Made by a program: the position numbers and the translations under genes. Positions 41,600-50,065 of a DNA stretch of 64,000 bases are shown in pieces. Each line of letters starts with the position of its first letter. The first letter of the stretch is position 1. A model generated the notes under the pieces. The model saw only the letters and a list, made by a program, of their open reading frames with translations. It was not told the DNA's origin and searched no databases. The stretch covers positions 424,565 through 488,564 of the forward strand of contig JBASDX010000008.1 of NCBI GenBank assembly GCA_049652385.1. The letters run 5' to 3'. This stretch comes from DMER64 sp049652385 (GTDB taxonomy: Bacteria > Bacteroidota > Bacteroidia > Bacteroidales > UBA932).

Positions 41600-43883
41600 T
41601 ATCTTGTCCAGAGGTATCTTTTGTTCCGGCTTTTAATGGTTGAACATAGAATGGCCATGTAATACCTATTTTGAAAACTCGTTGCGGACGGATATAATGC
41701 GGTGATGAAAAATAATCACTGTTGGGCCACCCTTGGGCAGCATTTATATATTTCACATATATAGTAGCCCTTTTCCATTTTACATTCACAAAAGCATCTA
41801 TATAAGGAGTATTTCCGTATTTTTTTTCATTTTGCACATGAAAATTGCCCAGGGCAGGATTGTAAGCATCCATATAATAGGCTGTATGAAATGTGACATC
41901 AGCTCCAATTTGTGCCGTCATCACGTCTTTCACCACAGGTATTTCAAAGTAGTATTTCAAATTGGCCGCCAATAAAGGCAAGGGTACGATCTCCGGATGG
42001 GATGACAGTTGAAACAATAATCTGTGATCCAATCGGACATACCAGAAACTGACAAGCTGAGACAACGTGGCCGTCATGATATTTACCAGCTTGTCAGTTT
42101 GTTGTACGGTACCTAATGTGTCGTAATAAACAGGATGTCCTATCAGGTTATAGTTAAATGCAGCCTTTGTTTTCCAGTGAGGTATTTCAAGGGCAGCCCG
42201 GATTCTTGTGCTTGTTGTTTTTTGAAAATCGTTCTTCCACACAAAATGGTTGGAATAATAATTTTGCTCAAAATAGTCCGGTGTTTTTCTGTGAAACATA
42301 AAATTCCCCGTCAGATGGATACCGGATGGAAAAGGATACAGGGAAAAACGCATGGCGGCATCGAAAGACAGGTCTCCTATGTAATAGCCGGCAAAATGTA
42401 GTTTTCCCGTTGCATTCCAGGCAAAGTATTTTTTTAACATGCCGTAAGCACCGGCGTACGCATACGCTGCGTTATGCCATTGTTTGCCCAGACCGCCTGT
42501 GTAATACTCGGGCAGAAAATAATAATGAGACATAAGTGTATATCCTACACCGCCTTCTAATCCGGAAAGTATGGCTGTGGAAGACCAGGGTTGAATCCGC
42601 AAGAAAAACCGATTGTCCAGCACCATGGTTTGTACAGAATCTTTTGTATAGACAGGATTGAGGAAAAAGCGACCGTTGTAAAATTGGCGGCCATCTTTGT
42701 CATTCAGCTGAATCTCGTCTGTATAGTTTCTGCTCATATTGTTCCATTGCCCCGCATGACCCAGGTAGATAACGGTTCCTTCTTCCGGTTTCATACTGTC
42801 TCTTTTGAAAAGATGGACAGGCAATCCGTAACTTTGTGTCAGGAAAAGCTGGTTCTCCGCTAAAGCAGAAGAAGCTTTCATCAGTCTTATGGGAATGGTA
42901 CGTGCATCGATGAGCGTGTCGGTAATCAACAGATCGTCTTTTACGCCTCCGTTTTCTGCTTTATTCAGACTGTTTCTGATGTAACCGGCATGCATTACAT
43001 ACTTTTTGCCCAGGTAGTTTGCCGTGAAAGCCAGAGTGCGTGTATTGGTGGATTCTTGCTGCAGGACTCCTTTCGTTCCTCTTTTTTTATAATAAAACTG
43101 GATGTTTGCTTCCGGCGAGAGATTTTGTGTATGAAGGAGCCCTACGTTTAATTCTTCCTTTTCTTTGTGGGAAAACAAAGTTCCGGAATACGACATAACC
43201 GTATACGGGCTTTTTGTATTATAGGCCGGCAATGTTTCCCTGTCATAGGCTTCTGTCATGCCGGCACTCCAGAAGTCAAAATGCTCTTTCCTTTTTCTGT
43301 TAAAATAATGGAAAGGTAAAGCAGGCGAACCTACCGTACCCAAATATACAGCACCCACATCTTCTTTCATGTGGGCGTAATCGTAAAAATGACTTTGTAT
43401 GTTAGTATCTGCTTCCAGAAAAGTCAGTTTGTTAAAATACGATTCATGCGTCCATGATATGAACCGTTTGTATTTTAAAGAATCGGGAACGGCATAGGTT
43501 TCCAACGTGTGGAAAGTACTTCTGTAAATGGAATCGGCCAGGGCTTTTTCTGCCTTGCGCTTTTGCTTTGCGAAACGTTTCATTTCTTTTTTGGAGAAAG
43601 TGGCCAATGAGTCTATCATAAAGTACCCGAGGCTGTCTATCTTGATGTATCCTAAACTGTCCAGATGGTAAATGTATCCCAGGCTGTCGGGAATTTGTTT
43701 TCCTTCCGCGTCAAATTGGGGAATACGTAAGGAATCTACCGTATGCAGCGCCAGCGAGTCTATACGTTGCTCTTGTAAAGTGTCTCCGACAGCTACAGCC
43801 AGACTGTCCGGAGTTTGTGCCGTAAGCCCAAGGCAGGTGAGCAAAAACGTTGATAATATGAACAATTTGGCTTTTTGACTCAT
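41589..43883 (-). CDS. putative porin (Porin_10 family) with N-terminal DSL repeats
   Basis: The 764-residue protein has a signal peptide (about 1-22, ending LTAQ). A low-complexity stretch follows with seven DSL triplets at residues 26, 42, 50, 66, 74, 83 and 91. The rest is a beta-barrel (about 150-750) of alternating strands with many Tyr and His residues, ending in tyrosine-rich strands. It matches the Bacteroidota Porin_10 family of outer-membrane proteins. Solute unknown. It is probably transcribed with the lipoprotein gene upstream (27 bases) and the MltF-like gene. Confidence 0.87.
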   Translation of the reverse strand: MSQKAKLFILSTFLLTCLGLTAQTPDSLAVAVGDTLQEQRIDSLALHTVDSLRIPQFDAEGKQIPDSLGYIYHLDSLGYIKIDSLGYFMIDSLATFSKKEMKRFAKQKRKAEKALADSIYRSTFHTLETYAVPDSLKYKRFISWTHESYFNKLTFLEADTNIQSHFYDYAHMKEDVGAVYLGTVGSPALPFHYFNRKRKEHFDFWSAGMTEAYDRETLPAYNTKSPYTVMSYSGTLFSHKEKEELNVGLLHTQNLSPEANIQFYYKKRGTKGVLQQESTNTRTLAFTANYLGKKYVMHAGYIRNSLNKAENGGVKDDLLITDTLIDARTIPIRLMKASSALAENQLFLTQSYGLPVHLFKRDSMKPEEGTVIYLGHAGQWNNMSRNYTDEIQLNDKDGRQFYNGRFFLNPVYTKDSVQTMVLDNRFFLRIQPWSSTAILSGLEGGVGYTLMSHYYFLPEYYTGGLGKQWHNAAYAYAGAYGMLKKYFAWNATGKLHFAGYYIGDLSFDAAMRFSLYPFPSGIHLTGNFMFHRKTPDYFEQNYYSNHFVWKNDFQKTTSTRIRAALEIPHWKTKAAFNYNLIGHPVYYDTLGTVQQTDKLVNIMTATLSQLVSFWYVRLDHRLLFQLSSHPEIVPLPLLAANLKYYFEIPVVKDVMTAQIGADVTFHTAYYMDAYNPALGNFHVQNEKKYGNTPYIDAFVNVKWKRATIYVKYINAAQGWPNSDYFSSPHYIRPQRVFKIGITWPFYVQPLKAGTKDTSGQDSDF
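43599..43808 (-). repeat. DSL octad repeat encoding the porin N-terminal linker
   Basis: The encoded residues 26-95 contain DSL seven times, at spacings 16, 8, 16, 8, 9 and 8, so the period is eight residues with two skipped units. The four most regular copies read DSLGY, DSLGY, DSLGY and DSLAT. Confidence 0.75.
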
Positions 43884-43910
43884 GTATTCTTTGGGTTGCA
43901 GGGCGCAAGG

Positions 43911-44867
43911 TCACAAAAACTGTGCCTTTTCCTGAAGAATTCTTTCTAGTTGTCTGACAGATACGGCATCCTTCACAAGAATTTCTTTCTTTTCATCCAA
44001 CAAATAAAGAGAGGGAATGGCGTTTAAGTTGTATAGGTTTTTACTATATATTTCATTATCGGGATTATGGGCATGAAGCCATTCCGGGGGCAGTTGCGGA
44101 AGGAAACGCAGCCAACTTTCCACATCTTCTTCAGGATATAGGGTTAGCACAATCAGTTGGTTGTTTTCCACAAGATGCGTTATGAATACAGAAGAGAGTA
44201 TTTCTTGCGTTACTCCCATACAAGCCTGGCATTCCGGATGTATAAAAAAGAGTAAGATAAAAGGAGCTTTTAGCCGGTACAAGGTTTCTTGTTTGTTTGA
44301 AAAAGCCTGTTCAAAATGAAAGTCTGTGGCCGGTGACCCTACACGGTTCTTGTACGCCCAATTCAACAGAAAAGAAGGACGGGCTTTTTCCAGGGTATCG
44401 GGCAGGGGACTTGATACAAAATACTCCAATACGGGTATGTACAGTTCATCATCTCTGAAAGGAGAATTGGGGTGGTGAAAGTAATGCTCTGCCATATCAT
44501 TGAAAGCAAACAAAACTTGTTTTTGAACAGTATCGGCTTTTTCAGCTTTGTCGATTCCTGAAACCATACGTATGACACCTTCTTTGGCCACTTTCGCTTC
44601 GGCTGCCTGCAGCAGTTGTACAAAATGGGTAAAAGCTTTTTCTGCATATCCTTCCTGTAGGACGCAGCGGATGTCATCAAACGGAAAAAGGTCCCAATAA
44701 TGAAAGATGCGGTATTTTAAGATTTCTTCGCCGGAAGTTATGGGTGCCGGTACGGTACCCGGTTTGTAATCCGGTAGTTTTTGTTCTTGTGTTTTGCCTT
44801 TCCCGGCACAGGAAAACAAGAGGCATGCAAGAAATGAAAAACTCAGTAAGCGAATGGAAGCCCTCAT
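43911..44867 (-). CDS. DUF5106-like lipoprotein with thioredoxin fold
   Basis: The 318-residue protein starts at the ATG at 44867. The signal ends at lipobox LLFSC, so it is a lipoprotein. An N-terminal alpha domain (about 30-175, DUF5106-like) is followed by a thioredoxin-like domain with PECQACMG (CxxC) near residue 215 and the cis-Pro region IPSLYLLD. It may reduce or carry disulfides at the envelope. A -7 box directly at the start predicts a leaderless message. The longer upstream frame is rejected because it would run through that promoter. Confidence 0.85.
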   Translation of the reverse strand: MRASIRLLSFSFLACLLFSCAGKGKTQEQKLPDYKPGTVPAPITSGEEILKYRIFHYWDLFPFDDIRCVLQEGYAEKAFTHFVQLLQAAEAKVAKEGVIRMVSGIDKAEKADTVQKQVLFAFNDMAEHYFHHPNSPFRDDELYIPVLEYFVSSPLPDTLEKARPSFLLNWAYKNRVGSPATDFHFEQAFSNKQETLYRLKAPFILLFFIHPECQACMGVTQEILSSVFITHLVENNQLIVLTLYPEEDVESWLRFLPQLPPEWLHAHNPDNEIYSKNLYNLNAIPSLYLLDEKKEILVKDAVSVRQLERILQEKAQFL

Positions 44868-44871
44868 ACGA

Positions 44872-44879
44872 CAAAAATA
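44872..44879 (-). promoter_or_regulatory. -7 box (TATTTTTG) 4 bases before the DUF5106-like lipoprotein ATG
   Basis: TATTTTTG on the minus strand fits TAnnTTTG and ends 4 bases before the ATG at 44867. It is 11 bases from the divergent box at 44891-44898. Confidence 0.65.
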
Positions 44880-44890
44880 CAAATATTTAT

Positions 44891-44898
44891 TACATTTG
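44891..44898 (+). promoter_or_regulatory. -7 box (TACATTTG) for the SRD5A-like gene, 6 bases before the ATG
   Basis: TACATTTG ends 6 bases before the ATG at 44905, giving a leader of about 2 bases. It faces the box at 44872-44879. Confidence 0.65.
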
Positions 44899-44904
44899 TG
44901 CCTT

Positions 44905-45678
44905 ATGAATATATCACCCGATACCTTTCGACTGGTACTGCACGCCATGGTGATTTTAGCCGCGATAGTATTTGTGGCGCTCTATAAAGTAAAAGCCGGA
45001 TATGGAATTTTGTTGAATGAGAAATGGGGGGCTACGCTTCCCAACAAATTGGCATGGATGCTTATGGAGGCCCCTGTTTTCATAGTCATGTGCTATTTAT
45101 GGGCCATGTCTCCGGCCAGGTGGAATACGGTGCCTTTTGTTTTTTTTCTGATGTTTCAGACGCATTACCTGCAAAGGTCTTTTATCTTTCCATGGCTTAT
45201 ACGGGGCAAAAATCGTATGCCTGTTCTGATCATGTTGATGGGCATGGTATTTAATACAGCCAACGCCCTTATCCAAGGCTCTTGGATTTTTTATTTGGCG
45301 CCGGCAGACAGGTATCCCTCAACCTGGCTTACCGATATTCGTTTTATACTGGGTACACTCATATTTTTGACAGGCATGGTCATCAACCTTCATTCAGATA
45401 AAATCATAAGAGGACTTAGGGAAAAAGGCGATACCAAGCATTATTTGCCGGAAGGAGGTATGTTCAACTACGTTACGAGTGCCAATTATTTTGGGGAAAT
45501 TTTGGAATGGCTGGGCTTTGCCATACTTACCTGGTCGTACAGTGGATTTGTGTTTTTCATATGGACGTTTGCCAATCTTGTTCCAAGAGCACATGCCATC
45601 TACAATACGTATCGGGAAGAATTTAAAGAGCAGATGGAGAACGGTTCCAAAAAGCGTGTTTTCCCTTTTATTTATTAG
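44905..45678 (+). CDS. steroid 5-alpha-reductase family (SRD5A-like) membrane reductase
   Basis: The 257-residue protein starts MNISPDTFRLVLHAM at the ATG behind its -7 box. It has about six to seven membrane helices. Family-defining segments are LPNKLAWMLMEAPVF (about 47-61), YLPEGGMFNYV and SANYFGEILEWLGFA (about 195-210) and NLVPRAHAIYNTYREEF near the end. SRD5A enzymes use NADPH to reduce the delta-4 bond of 3-oxo steroids to the 5-alpha form. It is followed after 24 bases by an SDR oxidoreductase. Substrate (bile acid, sterol or another enone lipid) is unknown. Confidence 0.9.
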   Translation: MNISPDTFRLVLHAMVILAAIVFVALYKVKAGYGILLNEKWGATLPNKLAWMLMEAPVFIVMCYLWAMSPARWNTVPFVFFLMFQTHYLQRSFIFPWLIRGKNRMPVLIMLMGMVFNTANALIQGSWIFYLAPADRYPSTWLTDIRFILGTLIFLTGMVINLHSDKIIRGLREKGDTKHYLPEGGMFNYVTSANYFGEILEWLGFAILTWSYSGFVFFIWTFANLVPRAHAIYNTYREEFKEQMENGSKKRVFPFIY

Positions 45679-45702
45679 AAGTCCTCACTAAAACGTAGTT
45701 TG

Positions 45703-46548
45703 ATGAAAACAAATGATTTTCCTGTGGCTCTTGTGACCGGTGCAAACGGGGGTATAGGAAGGGTGATTTGCACAGCATTGATTCACTACGGTTTCAGGGT
45801 CATTCTTTCTTTTCGCAGGAGTGAGCGTTCTTTGGCTTTTTCCTATGATATGCTTCAGGCCTACGGTCGGGAACGTGTGGAATCGTTAGAAATGGATTTA
45901 TCTTCCATCACATCCATCAAACGGGCAGCACAACAGCTTTTGCAAAAAGAAACACACCTGAATGTGTTAATTAACAATGCCGGTATGCTGGGACACAAAA
46001 GAGAGAGCACAGAAGACGGTTATGAAATGCATAATATGGTTAACTGTCTGGGACCCACACTTTTTACGTATATGTTAAAACCGCTGTTCAAGCCGGGAAG
46101 CAGGGTGGTAACCACGGTATCTATGGTATTGTATTACGGCTCCATACCTGATTTTTTCCCCTATCCGCCCAAAAGATATAATCGTTTCAGGCAATATGCC
46201 TGTTCAAAACTGGCGCTGACCCTTCTCTGTCTGCGTTTGTCTGAGCTGTGGGAAAAAGACGGCATAACCGTAAATATGGTAGATCCCGGTGTGGTGGATA
46301 CTCCCATCATTAACATACATAAATGGATAGACCCTATGGCAGATGTTTTGTTCAGGCCCCTCATAAGAACTCCGGAAACAGGAGCTGCCACTTCTCTTTA
46401 TCTGGCTACAGACGCTGCTTTAAAAGGTAGAACGGGTGAAATCTATAAAGATATGACCGTACGCAACATCCCGGAAAGAATACGATCTCATCCGCAGGCA
46501 GATAACGTATGGCGTTTTTTACTAGATTTACATTTCAATGGGAATTAG
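45703..46548 (+). CDS. short-chain dehydrogenase/reductase, retinol-dehydrogenase-like
   Basis: The 281-residue protein has the cofactor loop TGANGGIG (about 14-21), the INNAG motif (about 90-94), Ser in TTVSMVLY and the catalytic YxxxK as YACSK (about 166-170). The layout and VNMVDPGVVDT resemble retinol/hydroxysteroid dehydrogenase-type SDRs. Placed just after a 5-alpha-reductase family gene, it may oxidise or reduce a 3-hydroxy group on the same substrate. This is inference. Its tail overlaps the sensor gene by 11 bases. Confidence 0.9.
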   Translation: MKTNDFPVALVTGANGGIGRVICTALIHYGFRVILSFRRSERSLAFSYDMLQAYGRERVESLEMDLSSITSIKRAAQQLLQKETHLNVLINNAGMLGHKRESTEDGYEMHNMVNCLGPTLFTYMLKPLFKPGSRVVTTVSMVLYYGSIPDFFPYPPKRYNRFRQYACSKLALTLLCLRLSELWEKDGITVNMVDPGVVDTPIINIHKWIDPMADVLFRPLIRTPETGAATSLYLATDAALKGRTGEIYKDMTVRNIPERIRSHPQADNVWRFLLDLHFNGN

Positions 46549-47200
46549 CAAACGAATACATGGGGGATTTATGGTAGTGGCCTTTGTGCTGGTACTATCG
46601 ATTCTTGTCAGCATATTGGAAATGAGCAGGATCAGACGCTCTATGGATACCATGACGGGAAGAATCATAGACAATATGAATGCAGCTGTATCTCTTTTGG
46701 ATGTAGTTGATACGAACGGTTTAAAGAGTTTTGCCACTGAGGCTGTTGAATCTTTTCTGACAACGGCTGCCGAACGGTATGTTTCAAAAGAAGAAAAGGG
46801 CCTTTGTGATTCCATCTTGTATGCTTATACAGATTTTGCATACGGACAGCTGGCGGCTGAAGACAAACAAGTATCTTACAGGCGGTTACGAAGTATGGTC
46901 AAAGAATTGATAGTCTTGGAACAAAACATGCTTCATGACAGCATTCAGGAAACCAGGGAGGGCCTGTACAGGTCTTTGATGCCCGGAGTAATTGCTTTGG
47001 CAAGCAGCGTGTTGCTTCTGTTTTTGTTATCTTATTTTATAAGGTTGTACTTGCTTTTGCCCTTGAAACAAATGAGCAAGGGAATGAAAAACACCCTTTT
47101 ATTCAAACAAAAATATAAAGTAAAAGCTCCGGAAGATGAAGAATTGATGGCAATGAACGATTCTATAACCAGGTTGTGTGATCAATACAATAAGTCATGA
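46538..47200 (+). CDS. two-helix sensor protein ending after HAMP, no output domain
   Basis: The 220-residue protein has TM1 (about 11-29), a mostly helical periplasmic domain (about 30-146), TM2 (about 148-169) and a HAMP-like segment (about 170-216, PLKQMSKGM ... DEELMAMNDSI). It ends there, with no kinase, GGDEF or methyl-accepting domain. The layout is that of a histidine-kinase sensor half. It is fused by an ATGA overlap to trkH, and no trkA gene is seen nearby. It may act on TrkH directly or pair with a kinase elsewhere. Confidence 0.8.
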   Translation: MGISKRIHGGFMVVAFVLVLSILVSILEMSRIRRSMDTMTGRIIDNMNAAVSLLDVVDTNGLKSFATEAVESFLTTAAERYVSKEEKGLCDSILYAYTDFAYGQLAAEDKQVSYRRLRSMVKELIVLEQNMLHDSIQETREGLYRSLMPGVIALASSVLLLFLLSYFIRLYLLLPLKQMSKGMKNTLLFKQKYKVKAPEDEELMAMNDSITRLCDQYNKS

Positions 47201-48636
47201 GAATTGCAGTCATAGCAAGAAATATTGGGCTGGTATTGCTGGTGAATGCGCTATTTATGATCATAGCTTTGGGAGTGTCTGTGCTGTATGGTTTTGACAC
47301 AGGGTTTTCTCCTCTTTTACTTTCGGCCTCCATTACAGCCACTATAGGTTCCTTTCCTTTTATTTTTGTACGAAAACAAGAAGAAGTGGCCATACGCGAA
47401 GGGTATGTCATAGCCGTTCTATCCTGGCTGTTTTCTTGTTTGTTTGGTATGTTCCCATACATCTTGTGGGGAGGTGAGTTTTCGTTGCTCAACGCATGGT
47501 ATGAAAGTGTGAGTGGTTATACAACAACGGGTGGCACCATCCTGACGAACATTGAAGCGCTGCCACACTCCCTTCTTTTTTGGCGGGCCTCTACCCATTG
47601 GATTGGAGGAATGGGTGTGGTTTTGTTTATGTTGCTGATCCTACCCGAGGTAAGCTCCATCAGACTCAGGCTTTCCCGTATTGAAATACCTTCCTTGTCC
47701 CAGCAAACCTATCTGTTCAGGGCAAAAGAGACGATACGTGTTATAGCATACGTATATTTTGGGCTTACCTTATTGGAAACTCTCCTGTTGACTTTGGCCG
47801 GAATGAATTTGTTCGATGCCATTTGTCATTCTTTTGCCACTATAGCCACAGGTGGCTTTAGTACAAAAAATACGAGCTTATCCTCTTACGATAATGCGGT
47901 TATTGAATCTATTGTGATGGTTTTTATGGCGCTCTCTTCCCTTCATTTTGGGATGATATTTTTGTTAATTGCCGGAAAATCAATGTCTCTCCTGAAATCA
48001 CCTGTTACGCGTTATTATATTATCTCTACATTATCAATTGGTTTATTGATTTCGTTGAATCTTTGGGTAGAAGGTACCTGCAATTCTTTGGGCACGTCTG
48101 TTCGTCACGGTCTTTTTCAGACGTTTTCATTGGTGTCTACGACTGGTTTTGCCTCTGCTGATTCTTCCATGTGGCCCAATTTTTCAGTACTACTGTTGTT
48201 TTTTATTATGTTTCAAGGAGGTTGTTCCGGTTCTACCGCCGGAGGTATTAAAGCAGACAGGATTGTAATTTCTTTTCATTCCATAAGAGCTCAAATAACA
48301 AAAAGATTGCACCCTCGCTCTGTAGTTCCTGCCCGCGTAGGTGGACAAATTATAGATCCTGATGTTACATCTGCCGTAAATTTATTTATCGTTCTCTTCC
48401 TTTTGGTTTTTTTTGTTGTTGCTCTTTTACTGGTAGCATCAGGCATAGAACTTAAAGAAGCTTTATCTGCTTCTGTGGCTCATATAAGCAATGTAGGGCC
48501 CGGTTTCGGAAGTGTGGGCTCTTTAGGGAATTATAGTTCTTTTAGCGGTTTCTCGAAATTTGTGCTGACCTTAGCCATGATTATGGGGCGTATTGAATTA
48601 TTTGGTTTCTTTATTTTGTTTAGCTCGGGAAAATAG
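47197..48636 (+). CDS. trkH: Trk-type potassium uptake protein TrkH
   Basis: The 479-residue membrane protein has the four-repeat MPM fold of TrkH/KtrB. Selectivity filters are visible as SGYTTTGGT (about 106-114), ATGGFST (about 224-230), TTGFASAD (about 313-320) and ISNVGPGFGSVG (about 430-441). It takes up K+ and normally needs TrkA rings that bind nucleotides. Here the preceding coupled gene is a HAMP sensor protein instead. The helicase gene starts 14 bases after its stop. Confidence 0.94.
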   Translation: MRIAVIARNIGLVLLVNALFMIIALGVSVLYGFDTGFSPLLLSASITATIGSFPFIFVRKQEEVAIREGYVIAVLSWLFSCLFGMFPYILWGGEFSLLNAWYESVSGYTTTGGTILTNIEALPHSLLFWRASTHWIGGMGVVLFMLLILPEVSSIRLRLSRIEIPSLSQQTYLFRAKETIRVIAYVYFGLTLLETLLLTLAGMNLFDAICHSFATIATGGFSTKNTSLSSYDNAVIESIVMVFMALSSLHFGMIFLLIAGKSMSLLKSPVTRYYIISTLSIGLLISLNLWVEGTCNSLGTSVRHGLFQTFSLVSTTGFASADSSMWPNFSVLLLFFIMFQGGCSGSTAGGIKADRIVISFHSIRAQITKRLHPRSVVPARVGGQIIDPDVTSAVNLFIVLFLLVFFVVALLLVASGIELKEALSASVAHISNVGPGFGSVGSLGNYSSFSGFSKFVLTLAMIMGRIELFGFFILFSSGK

Positions 48637-48649
48637 TATCTTGCCTCCT

Positions 48650-50047
48650 ATGGAAACGGAACAGTTTATTGTTACACAGTTTTTATCTGCCTTACCGTTT
48701 GAAGCTTCTGAAGATCAGGTTGTATTCTTTCGTCTTATAGCCGCATTTTTGATGGGGAATGATACCATTTTTGTACTGAACGGATATGCGGGAACAGGGA
48801 AAACAACAGCTATGGCTGCCGTGACAGGTGCTCTGGAGGCTATGGGAACGCAAGCTGTCTTATTGGCACCTACAGGCCGGTCGGCAAAAGTCATGATGGA
48901 GTATGCCGGTTCTCAGGCTTATACCATTCACAAGGCCATATACCGGCAAAAAACTTCATCCGGACCTGATGAAACCGGTTTTGGAGTTTTTGAATTACAG
49001 CATAATAAAAGAAATAATACACTTTTTATAGTGGACGAGGCCTCTTTGTTGTCCGACAGGAGCGGAGGACTTCTTTTTGGCAGCGGGAATTTGCTGGAAG
49101 ATTTGATGGCATTTGTTTTCAGCGGTAAAGGGAATCGTTTGTTGTTGATAGGCGATGCTGCTCAATTGCCGCCCGTGGGCATGGACCGTTCACCGGCTTT
49201 GGACCCCGGCCAGCTGGAAATATACGGCAGCGTAGCGTATATGGAAATGAAAGAGGTACTCCGCCAGTCTTTGGATTCAGGCATTTTGTACAACGCTACG
49301 CAAATAAGGGATAATCTGATGGCTGAAAATTTTTGCCTTCCACAATGGAAAACAGATGGTTTTCAGGATATCCGGCGTATTCACTCCGGTGAACTCATAG
49401 AGGAGTTGACGCGTGCCATTGACACCTATGGACCGGATGAAGTAGTTGTTCTATGCCGATCGAACAAAAGGGCCAATAAATACAACCAGGGCATCCGCAG
49501 AAATATCCTGTTCAAGGAAGAAGAAATAACTAAGGGAGACCGCCTTATGGTGGTTAAAAACTCCTACCACTTTGTAGATGATATTCCTGAAATGGATTTT
49601 ATCGCCAACGGTGACATAGCTGAAATAATACGGATCCGTAACTACACGGAACGTTACGGTTTCCGGTTTGCCAAAGCTTTGCTCAGATTTCCCGATTATA
49701 AAGACATAGAACTGGATGTACATATTCTTTTGGATACATTGGAGAGTCAATCTCCGGCTTTGACAAGGGAAGAACAGCAAAAACTGTATGAAGGCGTATC
49801 TGAAGATTACGCGGCCATAAAAAACAAAAGAAAACGCTTTCAAGCCATACGGGAAGATTTGTACATGAACGCCTTGCAAGTGAAATTCGCTTATGCCGTC
49901 ACATGCCACAAAGCCCAGGGAGGCCAATGGAAAGCCGTGTTTGTGGATAAAGCTTTTTTTGGTGATATTTGTGATAAGGATATGCTTCAGTGGTACTACA
50001 CAGCCTTTACGCGTGCTACCAAAGAATTGATTCTTATTAATTTATAA
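48650..50047 (+). CDS. RecD-like/SF1B ATP-dependent helicase
   Basis: The 465-residue protein starts METEQFIVTQ at 48650. Walker A is GYAGTGKTT (about 45-53), followed by APTGRSAK, Walker B IVDEASL (about 124-130), GDAAQLPPVG (about 165-174) and a C-terminal UvrD_C_2 segment with TCHKAQGG (about 423-430) and YTAFTRA. It is a compact 5'-3' SF1B helicase related to RecD2 without N-terminal extension, probably for DNA repair or recombination. It is expressed at the end of the trkH run. Confidence 0.9.
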   Translation: METEQFIVTQFLSALPFEASEDQVVFFRLIAAFLMGNDTIFVLNGYAGTGKTTAMAAVTGALEAMGTQAVLLAPTGRSAKVMMEYAGSQAYTIHKAIYRQKTSSGPDETGFGVFELQHNKRNNTLFIVDEASLLSDRSGGLLFGSGNLLEDLMAFVFSGKGNRLLLIGDAAQLPPVGMDRSPALDPGQLEIYGSVAYMEMKEVLRQSLDSGILYNATQIRDNLMAENFCLPQWKTDGFQDIRRIHSGELIEELTRAIDTYGPDEVVVLCRSNKRANKYNQGIRRNILFKEEEITKGDRLMVVKNSYHFVDDIPEMDFIANGDIAEIIRIRNYTERYGFRFAKALLRFPDYKDIELDVHILLDTLESQSPALTREEQQKLYEGVSEDYAAIKNKRKRFQAIREDLYMNALQVKFAYAVTCHKAQGGQWKAVFVDKAFFGDICDKDMLQWYYTAFTRATKELILINL

Positions 50048-50065
50048 TATATTACACATACCTCT

